A stretch of 64,000 nt of DNA from Ferrovibrio sp. (GTDB lineage Bacteria; Pseudomonadota; Alphaproteobacteria; Ferrovibrionales; Ferrovibrionaceae), in the NCBI RefSeq assembly GCF_029255545.1, contig NZ_JANLJJ010000091.1, forward strand, positions 58,965-122,964, in the 5' to 3' direction. Below are positions 9,158 to 16,222 of this stretch, piece by piece. The notes under the pieces were generated by a model, which saw nothing but the letters and a program-made list of their open reading frames with translations, was not told the DNA's origin and ran no database searches. Within the stretch, counting starts at the first letter, position 1, and each line of letters opens with the position of its first letter. The translations under genes and the position numbers were made by a program.

Positions 9158-9537
9158 CGGCGCAACAACGCCCGCGCGGCGGCCTGAACGGTCATTCCTG
9201 CCTGCAATCCCGCGGAGACAGCGGCCGGATTCAGCGCCGTGACGACGCCGTTCTGCCAACCATCGGCCGCATCGCCGATTCGCGCGCTGGCGTGGCTGTA
9301 GGCCAGCGTCGGGCAGGCCAGCAGCGTCAGGCCGGTGATGCCGGCCTGATCCTTGCCGATGCCGGCATCGTTAAAGAAGCAGCCGGCCAGCGGAACGCCC
9401 AGGGCATAGCGCACGGCGCTGCTGCCGCCATGACTGGCAGCGACCACGACATGACCCGCATCCTCGGGGCGGATCTCGGTAACGCTATCGAGCAGCAGGA
9501 CGGTGCGGTCATCGCAGGCGACAACGGCACGGGCCAT
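9154..9537 (-). CDS. Conserved hypothetical protein (127 aa)
   Basis: 127 residues rich in Ala and Gly, with alternating short beta strands and helices. Visible features are an early DSVTEI turn, a VVVAASHGGSSAVRYAL segment resembling a glycine-rich loop, and a FFNDAGIGKDQAGITGL stretch. I do not recognise the family with confidence. The regular hydrophobic pattern and low-gap placement support a real gene: its start lies two bases from the GNAT stop, and its own stop overlaps the convergent operon's stop. No signal peptide or membrane segment. A small alpha/beta domain acting with the acetyltransferase is a guess from position only. Confidence 0.7.
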   Translation of the reverse strand: MARAVVACDDRTVLLLDSVTEIRPEDAGHVVVAASHGGSSAVRYALGVPLAGCFFNDAGIGKDQAGITGLTLLACPTLAYSHASARIGDAADGWQNGVVTALNPAAVSAGLQAGMTVQAAARALLRR

Positions 9538-9539
9538 TG

Positions 9540-10058
9540 TCAGGCCGCCTTGCGCTTGCCGCGCGGCGGCTTGCCGACCACGCCTGACACGCCCTTTAGC
9601 GCGCCGGCGGCCAGTTCCATCACCTGGAATCGCTCGCGCTCGACCCAGCCCGGCATTTCCATGCCGCGATCGGCCGCATTCACGAAACCAAAGGGTTCGT
9701 AATAGGGCTTGTCGCCGACCAGAATGCAGAGCCGGTGGCCCAGCCGGGTCGCGGCATAGAGGCTATGCCGGATCAGCGCGCGGCCGATACCCTGGCCCTG
9801 GTAATCGGGATGCACGGCCACGGGCCCGAGCATGATCGCCGGCGCGGCCTGTTCGCCTATGGCGACCGGCCAGTAGCGGATCGAGCCGAGCACGACGCCG
9901 TCCTCGTCGCGCACGACGAAGGCCAGCGGCTTGAGATGCGCGACATTCTCGCGCAACCGGTAGACGGTTTTCTTGGTCCGCTCGGAACCGAAGGTGAGGT
10001 CGAGCAGGGTATCGATCTGGGCGGCGTCAGTCGGCCGCTCTGGCAGAATGGGGAACAT
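9540..10058 (-). CDS. GNAT family N-acetyltransferase
   Basis: 172 residues from the ATG at 10058, preceded by GGAAG seven bases upstream. An ATG at 10145 would add 29 low-complexity residues and has no ribosome site. The GNAT fold is clear: acetyl-CoA loop LGPVAVHPDYQGQGIGRALI, followed by LCILVGDKPYYEPFGF, which is typical of the YhbS-like group. Substrate is not predictable. Probably cotranscribed with the small hypothetical gene two bases downstream. The C-terminus is a basic tail (KPPRGKRKAA) beyond the core fold. Confidence 0.88.
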   Translation of the reverse strand: MFPILPERPTDAAQIDTLLDLTFGSERTKKTVYRLRENVAHLKPLAFVVRDEDGVVLGSIRYWPVAIGEQAAPAIMLGPVAVHPDYQGQGIGRALIRHSLYAATRLGHRLCILVGDKPYYEPFGFVNAADRGMEMPGWVERERFQVMELAAGALKGVSGVVGKPPRGKRKAA

Positions 10059-10180
10059 CAGCTTGCTTCCGGCAACAAGTTCGGAGACCACAGGCGGACG
10101 GGTGGCCTGAGCCTTCCGTCCGTTCGGCCGGCGGTTCGCGCTCATCGGGGAAGCTGATATCGGTCGGATTGTAGGAGACG

Positions 10181-10342
10181 ATGACCCTGCTTCAGGAGGC
10201 GCAAACAGCCGCCGCGCACCGCTTTCGCGATTGCAGATGCATTTGCATCTGTCGTCGCTGGGCCGGTGCGCCGGTACGAGCTCGTCGATGTCGCCACTGG
10301 CGGGTCATGAGACTGCGTCCTCTTGTCGCGTTCGTTCGATAG
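10181..10342 (+). CDS. Candidate small Cys/Arg-rich ORF (53 aa), doubtful
   Basis: Frame of 53 codons starting at an ATG with AGGAG (10173-10177) three bases upstream, closer than ideal. The product is basic and contains CRCICIC followed by RRW. The dyad at 10234-10251 lies inside it and encodes part of the Cys run, so the unusual composition may simply reflect the palindrome. No homolog is recognised. Kept as a candidate only. Confidence 0.18.
   Translation: MTLLQEAQTAAAHRFRDCRCICICRRWAGAPVRARRCRHWRVMRLRPLVAFVR
10234..10251. repeat. Perfect 8-bp inverted repeat, candidate operator
   Basis: CAGATGCA, two T bases, then TGCATCTG. The flanks (gcga before, tcgc after) extend the symmetry imperfectly to about 30 bases. 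It lies in the gap between the LysR and GNAT genes, upstream of the latter, and could bind a dimeric regulator or fold as a small hairpin in RNA. There is no T-run on either side, so it is not an intrinsic terminator. Confidence 0.45.
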
Positions 10343-10370
10343 CATAGCCGTTGGGGGTCGTAAACCGGGT

Positions 10371-11315
10371 TCATGCGGTTCCGCGATCGGCGGGCTTGGC
10401 TGTGTCCGCCAGGACACACTCCCAGGGCGGCCGGGGACCAAAGCGTTCGGCTAGGAAATCGATGAAGGCGCGCACCTTGGGTGTCAGGAACCGCTGCGCC
10501 GGATAGACGGCATAGATGCCCAGCGGCGCCGGCTCGTAAGCCTCCAGCAGCGGGACCAGCCGGCCGGCGGCGATGTCAGGCCCGGCGATGAAGCTGGGCG
10601 ACCGCACGATGCCATGCCCCGCCACGGCCGCTGCACGCAGCACATCGCCGTTATTGGCCTGCAGCCGGCCGCCGACTTTCACCGCCCAGGGACCGCCCGG
10701 CCCCTCGTAACGCCAGATGTCTGGCTCGGGCAGGTATTTGTAGAGCAGGCATTCATGCTGACGCAGGTCTTCCGGCTTCAATGGGACACCGGCTTTGCGC
10801 AGATACGATTCGGACGCGCAGGTGATTGGCCGCACCGGCGCCAGACGCCGCGCGGTCAGGCTGGAATCGGCCAGATGTCCGATGCGGATCGCCACATCGA
10901 CCTCCTCTTCCATCAGGTCGATCAGCCGGTCATTGAAAGTAAGGTCGATGCGCAACTCGGGATACAGCGCCAGCAGGTCGGGCAGCAGCGGCGAGACATA
11001 GGCCAGGCCGAAGCTCATCGGCAGGTTCACCCGCAGCAGGCCACGCGGCATCGCCTGCAGGTTCTGCACGGCGGCCTCGGCCGCCTCGGCCTCGATCAGC
11101 ACGCGCTGGGCATGCTCCAGCACGATGCGGCCGGTTTCGGTGAGCGACAGGCGCCGGGTGGTCCGCTGGAGCAATTGGGCGCCCAGTCGTTGTTCCAGTC
11201 GGGCGATCTGTTTCGACACGGCCGATTTGGACAGCCGGAGGGTTGTCGCGGCAGCGCTGAAGCCGCCCGTTTCCACCACACGGGCAAAGACGGCCAGATC
11301 GGCTAAATGATCCAT
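10371..11315 (-). CDS. LysR-family transcriptional regulator
   Basis: 314 residues starting at ATG 11315, preceded by AGGGA. Residues 1-60 form the winged helix-turn-helix (FARVVETGGFSAAATTLRLSKSAVSKQIARLE in overlapping blocks, then LLQRTTRRLSLTETG). The substrate-binding domain follows (LRVNLPMSFG, IDLTFNDRLIDLMEEEVDVAIRIG). That wording matches the CrgA/AaeR-like LysR subgroup, which often controls quinone or aromatic stress genes. It diverges from wrbA across 120 AT-rich bases with an inverted repeat, so it probably regulates wrbA and itself. The inducer is unknown. Confidence 0.94.
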   Translation of the reverse strand: MDHLADLAVFARVVETGGFSAAATTLRLSKSAVSKQIARLEQRLGAQLLQRTTRRLSLTETGRIVLEHAQRVLIEAEAAEAAVQNLQAMPRGLLRVNLPMSFGLAYVSPLLPDLLALYPELRIDLTFNDRLIDLMEEEVDVAIRIGHLADSSLTARRLAPVRPITCASESYLRKAGVPLKPEDLRQHECLLYKYLPEPDIWRYEGPGGPWAVKVGGRLQANNGDVLRAAAVAGHGIVRSPSFIAGPDIAAGRLVPLLEAYEPAPLGIYAVYPAQRFLTPKVRAFIDFLAERFGPRPPWECVLADTAKPADRGTA

Positions 11316-11334
11316 GTCCCTGTATTCGTTTCTT

Positions 11335-11357
11335 TTTGGAAACAATAATGTTCCAAA
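11335..11357. promoter_or_regulatory. LysR/wrbA intergenic inverted repeat
   Basis: TTTGGAA (11335-11341) and TTCCAAA (11351-11357) are perfect inverted arms separated by nine bases, in the strikingly AT-rich region between the divergent LysR and wrbA genes. A weak promoter for wrbA can be read further right: TTGTTT (11365-11370), 16 bases, TAAATT (11387-11392). A LysR binding site here would both autoregulate lysR and control wrbA. Confidence 0.5.
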
Positions 11358-11435
11358 TATAAGATTGTTTCTAAATTTTGGATACCTAAATTTCGTAGCG
11401 AGACCAAACCACCCCCAGACGTCAAGGAGACAGCA

Positions 11436-12035
11436 ATGACCAAGGTTCTCGTTCTCTATCATTCAATGTACGGCCATGTGGAAAAGATGGCCGAGGCCGT
11501 TGCCGCTGGCGCCCGCGAGGTCCCCGGCACCCAAGTGACGGTGAAACGTGTTCCCGAGACCATGCCGGAAGAGGCCTTCAGGAAAGCCGGCGGAAAATGG
11601 GATCAGGCGGCGCCGGTGGCAGATCCGGCCGAACTGGCCGACTACGACGCCATCATCTTCGGCACCGGCACCCGTTTCGGCAACATGAGCGGCCAGATGC
11701 GCACCTTCCTCGACCAGACCGGCGGTCTGTGGGTAAAGGGCGCGCTGGTCGGCAAGGTCGGCAGCGTGTTCGTGTCCACCGGCACCGGCGGCGGCAATGA
11801 AACCACCGCCAGCAGCTTCCACACCACCCTGCTGCATCATGGTCTGGTGATTGTCGGCCTGCCCTATGCCATTCCCGAGACGATGGATGTTAGCGTGGTG
11901 AAGGGTGGTTCGCCGCTCGGCGCTGGGACCATCGCCGGCCCGGATGGCAGCCGCCAGCCGACCGAGGTTGAACTGAAAACCGCCCGTTTCCAGGGCAAGC
12001 ATGTGGCGAGTATTGCCGCCAAGTTGAAGGCGTAG
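11436..12035 (+). CDS. wrbA: NAD(P)H:quinone oxidoreductase, WrbA type
   Basis: 199 residues, the usual length of WrbA. The flavodoxin-like FMN phosphate loop is [15 protein letters not shown] (residues 7-21), and WrbA motifs follow: [20 protein letters not shown], then [19 protein letters not shown] and [15 protein letters not shown]. It reduces quinones by two electrons with NAD(P)H, avoiding semiquinone radicals; WrbA proteins are soluble tetramers. Start has GGAG eight bases upstream. It diverges from a LysR gene, its likely regulator, and precedes a pirin gene after a strong hairpin. The pair suits a response to electrophilic or quinone stress. Confidence 0.97.
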   Translation: MTKVLVLYHSMYGHVEKMAEAVAAGAREVPGTQVTVKRVPETMPEEAFRKAGGKWDQAAPVADPAELADYDAIIFGTGTRFGNMSGQMRTFLDQTGGLWVKGALVGKVGSVFVSTGTGGGNETTASSFHTTLLHHGLVIVGLPYAIPETMDVSVVKGGSPLGAGTIAGPDGSRQPTEVELKTARFQGKHVASIAAKLKA

Positions 12036-12049
12036 CATTTATCTCCGGG

Positions 12050-12071
12050 GCGACGGCCTGCGGGCCGTCGC
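12050..12071 (+). terminator. Strong 9-bp hairpin between wrbA and pirin
   Basis: GCGACGGCC and GGCCGTCGC pair perfectly around a TGCG loop. No T-run follows, so it is not a standard intrinsic terminator. It may be a 3'-end stabiliser of wrbA mRNA or a partial attenuator of the pirin gene, whose ribosome site starts eight bases later. Confidence 0.45.
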
Positions 12072-12088
12072 ATCCGATGGAGGATACC

Positions 12089-12808
12089 GTGATCCATGTC
12101 ATTCCCTTCGACCGTCTCGGTCGCATGCAGATCGACTGGCTGAACAGTCGGTTCCATTTCAACTTCTCGGGCGTTGCCGCGCCGATGGGCTTCGGTTTCG
12201 GCCCCCTGCGGGTGTGGAACGATGACGAGATCCAGCCGCAATCGGGCTTCCCGATGCATGGCCACCGCGACATGGAAATCATCACCTATGTCACCAGGGG
12301 CGCCATCAGCCATGAGGACTCGCTTGGCAACAAGGGGCGCACACCCGCCGGCGACGTGCAGGTGATGTCTGCCGGTACCGGCATCATGCACTCGGAATGG
12401 AATGCCGAGGACGAACTGACGCATCTGTTCCAGATCTGGATCGAACCCCGTCAGGCCCGGCTGAAGCCGCGCTGGGACCAGGCCCAGTTCCCCAAGGGCG
12501 ACCGCGCCAATCGCCTGGTGCCGCTGGCCTCGGGGGAACAACCGGTGCTGGACGCCAATCCCGGCACATTGCTGATCCACCAGGATGCCACGCTGTATGG
12601 CGCCCTGATCGACAAAGGCGCCACGGCCAGCTTCGACATGCCGGAAAACCGCATGGGCTATCTGGTGGTTGCCGATGGCAAGGTTACAGTGAATGGCCAG
12701 GAGGTGCAGACGCGGGCCGGCGTCGCGCTGGTCGGCGAAGGCAAGCTCGAGATCGCCGCGGCGAATGGCGCCGAAATCCTGCTGTTCGACCTGCCCCGAC
12801 CGAACTAA
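12089..12808 (+). CDS. Pirin family protein (YhaK-like)
   Basis: 239 residues from GTG 12089. The start is chosen because GGAGG lies at 12079-12083 with ideal spacing, whereas an ATG at 12077 has no ribosome site and begins upstream of that GGAGG. Product begins VIHVIPFDRLG like other pirins. The bicupin metal site shows MHGHRDMEIITYVTRG and SAGTGIMHSEWN, with histidines and glutamate in place. Some pirins are quercetin 2,3-dioxygenases, others transcription cofactors or redox sensors; the role here is unknown. It follows wrbA, so a quinone or flavonoid stress link is inferred. A strong terminator follows. Confidence 0.93.
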   Translation: MIHVIPFDRLGRMQIDWLNSRFHFNFSGVAAPMGFGFGPLRVWNDDEIQPQSGFPMHGHRDMEIITYVTRGAISHEDSLGNKGRTPAGDVQVMSAGTGIMHSEWNAEDELTHLFQIWIEPRQARLKPRWDQAQFPKGDRANRLVPLASGEQPVLDANPGTLLIHQDATLYGALIDKGATASFDMPENRMGYLVVADGKVTVNGQEVQTRAGVALVGEGKLEIAAANGAEILLFDLPRPN

Positions 12809-12831
12809 CCCGGCAAGCGAACCCGTCTCTG

Positions 12832-12862
12832 CCGGCTGTGGCTAGTCCGCAGCCGGTTTTTT
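12832..12862 (+). terminator. Intrinsic terminator after pirin
   Basis: A ten-base stem (CCGGCTGTGG with CCGCAGCCGG, one G-U pair) encloses a five-base loop and is followed by six T bases. The loop contains the stop codon of the convergent mechanosensitive channel gene, and the 3' arm and T-run lie inside that gene's last codons. Confidence 0.9.
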
Positions 12863-15289
12863 ATTGCCCGCTAGGGCTAGCACCATTTTCTCCAGGCGAT
12901 CGATATCTGCCAGGTGCACATCGCTCTGGGCATAGGGAATCTCGATGCCGTTGGCGCTGCAGGCCTTATAGATGGCAAAACGCAAATCGCTTTCGATGCT
13001 CATGCGCCGCTCGACATCGGCGATGAAGCCGCGCAAGGCAAACATCAGTGCGCTGTCACCGAAATCGCGGAATACCACCATCGGCTCAGGGATAGCCAGA
13101 ATATCGCGATGCCGCTTCAGGCAATCCAGCAGCACATCGCGCGCCTTGTCGACATCGGTTCCGTAAGCCAGGCCGATATTGATGTCTATGCGCCCCAGGC
13201 GATTGCGGTGCGTCCAGTTCATCACCGGGCTGGAGATCAGGTCGGAATTAGGAATGATCACCGAAGCGCGCGGGAAGGTCTCGATCTCCGTCGAGCGCAC
13301 GTTGATGCGCCGGACATAGCCTTCGCGATCACCGACCACGACCCAGTCGCCGACCTTGACCGGACGCTCGATCAGCAGGATCAGACCGGACACGAAATTG
13401 TTGACGATATTCTGCAGGCCGAAACCGATGCCGACTGACAGGGCGCCAGCGATGATCGCCAGATTTGAAAGATCGAGGCCGACCGCACCGATGGATGCGA
13501 CACCAGCCAGCAGGTAGCCGGCATAGGTCAGACCGGTAACCATCGAATTGCGCACGCCCGGATCGATGCCACTCTGCTGTTCCAGTCGCGAATTGAGCCC
13601 GCCGCTGAGCAGCCGCGTCACGCCGATACCGATCACCAGAACAACAATGGCGCCGAGGATGTTGCCCAAGGATATGGTCACCGGACCGATGGTGACGCCG
13701 TAGAACAGTTCCAACGCATAAGCGACCAGGGTTGCGCCACTCATCCCCCAAGCCAGCGCCAGGGCAATCAGCAGAAGGAAAAACAGGATGATGTCGACCA
13801 GCAGCCCCAGGAAAAGCTGCGTCGTTGTGCTCATCGGTCCGGTTAAACCCAGTGTCTTGCGCAGAACCCGGAACCGGCTCTCCGGACTGTCGGCCAGATT
13901 GTTCAGACCATCGCGGATGGCCGTACGCACCACGGAATAAGCGGCCAGCGCCAGCGCCGATCCCAGCAACGCATACGACAGGAAGGCGGCAAAGCTGTAA
14001 TAACCAAGCAGGATCGCAGCCAGCGCCACCAGATTCAGCGTGAAGATCACGCCAGTGAGCAGGCGCAACGGGCGCAGATCGTCGCCCAGCTGACGCCAGA
14101 GACGCGGATCGGCAAAGGCGAGATTGGCGATGGCGAGAAACAAGGCGACCGCGGCGATGACCAGATCACGGCCTGCCGAGCCGAAATCCGGCGTGCGTGA
14201 CGGCGCCACCAGCACAGCCACCAGCACGATGCCGACAGCGAAAACGGCAACCCGCCACAACAGGCTGTCGCGCTGCAGCTGGTGCAACTGGATCACCGCC
14301 CAGGCTGGATTGCGCGGCGCCAGAATGGCGTAAACCAGACCATGGGCGAGCAGCGCCATGCTCAGCGCCAGCATCAGGGCATGCAGGAGGGCGCCAGCCA
14401 GCCCGGAAGCCCAGCCATTGCCGGCCACAACACCGTAAGCTGCCCACAATACCGCCAGGGGCATGGCCGTGCGGTTCATCAGTTCGGTGAAAGCTGCCAC
14501 CGTGCGCCGCGCAGGCGATGGACTTTCGATATCCGAACGGGTGCCATAATGCCGATGCAGCCAGCGCTGCATCGGGAATACCAGCACGATCGCCAGCAGG
14601 GCAACGACAGCCATCTGCATCAGCGTGGTGGTTCCGGAGCGCCGTTCGCCCGTCGCCTCCCACCATTCCTGCGGCGCCGCCATGACCTGCTCGGCAGCGG
14701 CGGCAATATCGGCAATGCCGTCGCGCCAGAATGCCGGACTGATCGGCGAGACGCCGCGATAGATCAGCTGCCGGGTGAACTGCCGGCGAGCCTCGGCGCC
14801 CACATCGTCCTGCATGGCAATGATTCTGGCCAGCGCCAGTTCGGATTGCTTCACGCCGTCTTGCAGCGCCTGCAAACGGGCAGAAAGCTGGCGGCGCGAT
14901 TCGGCGACCGCCGCGGATTCGCGAGGCTGTCCCGCGGCCGGCGCCGGGCCGAGTGCGTCAAGCTGGGTTTGCGCCGCGGTGGCGGCCTGCTTGAACTGAT
15001 CGCGTTCCTGGCTGGCCGCCACACGCAACCGGTCAAGCTCGGCCCGCAATCTGGTGAAACCCTCATCATCCATGCGCGGGTCACGCAACTGACGGGCGAC
15101 GGCGCCAAGCGCTGCATCCCAGTTGGTTGGCTTGCGCAGCTCCGTCATACCACTGGCAGCAGTTCCGGCGGGCTGCGCCAGTGATGGCGCCGTCCCCGCT
15201 GCGGGGACGAACAGGATCGCCAGGGCAAGGCAGAGTATGCGGCAGAAACTGCCGGTCGGCCGAATGATGGTTTTTGCTTGGTTCAACAT
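12842..15289 (-). CDS. DUF3772 mechanosensitive ion channel (MscS/MscK-like)
   Basis: 815 residues. The ATG at 15289 opens a signal peptide (residues 1-42, hydrophobic core CLALAILFVPAAG). A periplasmic alpha-helical DUF3772 region follows (to about 185), then roughly ten membrane helices (215-560). The MscS pore and beta domain come last: LAIIAGALSVGIGFGLQNIVNNFVSG, VGDWVVVGDREGYVRRINVRSTEIET. The protein gates ion efflux on hypo-osmotic shock; large forms of this kind often tune the threshold. The coding end runs through the pirin terminator. An in-frame TTG nine codons upstream is an unlikely alternative start. Confidence 0.94.
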   Translation of the reverse strand: MLNQAKTIIRPTGSFCRILCLALAILFVPAAGTAPSLAQPAGTAASGMTELRKPTNWDAALGAVARQLRDPRMDDEGFTRLRAELDRLRVAASQERDQFKQAATAAQTQLDALGPAPAAGQPRESAAVAESRRQLSARLQALQDGVKQSELALARIIAMQDDVGAEARRQFTRQLIYRGVSPISPAFWRDGIADIAAAAEQVMAAPQEWWEATGERRSGTTTLMQMAVVALLAIVLVFPMQRWLHRHYGTRSDIESPSPARRTVAAFTELMNRTAMPLAVLWAAYGVVAGNGWASGLAGALLHALMLALSMALLAHGLVYAILAPRNPAWAVIQLHQLQRDSLLWRVAVFAVGIVLVAVLVAPSRTPDFGSAGRDLVIAAVALFLAIANLAFADPRLWRQLGDDLRPLRLLTGVIFTLNLVALAAILLGYYSFAAFLSYALLGSALALAAYSVVRTAIRDGLNNLADSPESRFRVLRKTLGLTGPMSTTTQLFLGLLVDIILFFLLLIALALAWGMSGATLVAYALELFYGVTIGPVTISLGNILGAIVVLVIGIGVTRLLSGGLNSRLEQQSGIDPGVRNSMVTGLTYAGYLLAGVASIGAVGLDLSNLAIIAGALSVGIGFGLQNIVNNFVSGLILLIERPVKVGDWVVVGDREGYVRRINVRSTEIETFPRASVIIPNSDLISSPVMNWTHRNRLGRIDINIGLAYGTDVDKARDVLLDCLKRHRDILAIPEPMVVFRDFGDSALMFALRGFIADVERRMSIESDLRFAIYKACSANGIEIPYAQSDVHLADIDRLEKMVLALAGNKKPAAD

Positions 15290-15490
15290 GGATGATGCAC
15301 AGGCGGATAGTGGCAACCGGAGACAGGGTCACGTTTCAGTGAGTCATACCGGTCTGACAGCCCGGCCCCGGTGCAATTTACTCCCTTTGCTGCCAGATTG
15401 GGGCAAAAACAAGGCTCCGGTGAGCCGGTGAGAGCCGTCTGCAGGGGTAATCCCAGCTGGCTAGAGAATGCGGCGAGACCCAGAACCCAC

Positions 15491-16201
15491 ATGCGCATCA
15501 TGCGTTTTCTTCCCCTTCTGCTGCTTGGCTTCGGGCTAGCGCTGTTTCTGGCCCTGGATCTGGGCCGCATCTCAGAACTTGCCGGCCCGCATGAACAACA
15601 GGTGGCGCTGCGTCACTGGGTGACCATTCATCCCGTGCAGGCCGTTCTGGGCTATGTGGCTTTCTACACCCTGCTGGTCGCTTTTTCCCTGCCGGTTGCC
15701 AGCCTTGTCACGCTGGCCGGCGGCTTTCTGTTCGGGCCCTGGCTCGGCACTCTGTGGACCGCAACCGGCGCAACCCTGGGCGCCATTCTGGTTTTTCTCA
15801 CCGCCCGCGCGGCTCTGGGCGACGGCCTGGCCAGCCTGCTGCAACGCAAGGCCGGGACGCGGCTTGCCGCCTTGGAGCATGAGTTGCGGCAGAACGGATT
15901 CCATTATCTTTTGTTCCTGCGCCTGGTGCCGGCCTTCCCATTCTGGCTGGTCAATATCGCCCCCGCCTTCTTTGGCATGCCGCTTGGCACTTTCGTGACC
16001 GTCACCGCCATCGGCATCCTGCCCGGCACCTTTGTCTTAACCTATCTGGGCCATGGCCTCGATATGACGCTGCAACAGGCCGGCGGAACCGGCCTCGGTG
16101 GCCTGATCGGTTTCGAAACCATGATTGCCTTGACACTTCTCGCCCTGCTGTCTTTGCTGCCGATATGGCTGAAGCGACGCCGCCGTCCCAGACAGGAATG
16201 A
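15491..16201 (+). CDS. TVP38/TMEM64 (VTT domain) membrane protein
   Basis: 236 residues with about six hydrophobic segments. VTT/DedA-like signatures are LPVASLVTLAGGFLFGPWLG (about 68-88) and FLRLVPAFPFWLVNIAPAFFG (about 143-163), matching the re-entrant loops of this superfamily. Members are implicated in lipid scrambling or membrane homeostasis. Ends in a basic tail (KRRRRPRQE). Twenty-one bases separate it from a MerA-like flavoprotein; this pairing recurs in bacteria, sometimes as a fusion, so the two likely share a function. The upstream gap 15290-15490 holds only a weak GGCTC/GAGCC hairpin and no riboswitch I recognise. Confidence 0.92.
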   Translation: MRIMRFLPLLLLGFGLALFLALDLGRISELAGPHEQQVALRHWVTIHPVQAVLGYVAFYTLLVAFSLPVASLVTLAGGFLFGPWLGTLWTATGATLGAILVFLTARAALGDGLASLLQRKAGTRLAALEHELRQNGFHYLLFLRLVPAFPFWLVNIAPAFFGMPLGTFVTVTAIGILPGTFVLTYLGHGLDMTLQQAGGTGLGGLIGFETMIALTLLALLSLLPIWLKRRRRPRQE

Positions 16202-16222
16202 AGGCTGGGCAGGAGTGAAGAC

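Larger units (their letters stand above)
10059..10370. other. 312-base stretch without a confident gene
   Basis: It holds a possible 29-codon N-terminal extension of the GNAT gene (to 10145), an 18-base perfect dyad at 10234-10251, and competing short open frames on both strands. The plus-strand one (10181-10342) has a Shine-Dalgarno. Nothing else recognisable is present. Confidence 0.5.

Noticed and set aside
5190-9259. Long minus-strand open frames (about 500 codons each) opposite the DUF4159 and VWA-like genes
   Set aside because: Same mirror effect; low-complexity Gln/Gly-rich products without start sites or motifs.
15290-15490. Riboswitch upstream of the VTT gene
   Set aside because: A short GGCTC/GAGCC hairpin is present, but none of the conserved TPP, FMN, cobalamin, glycine or SAM-II motifs match.
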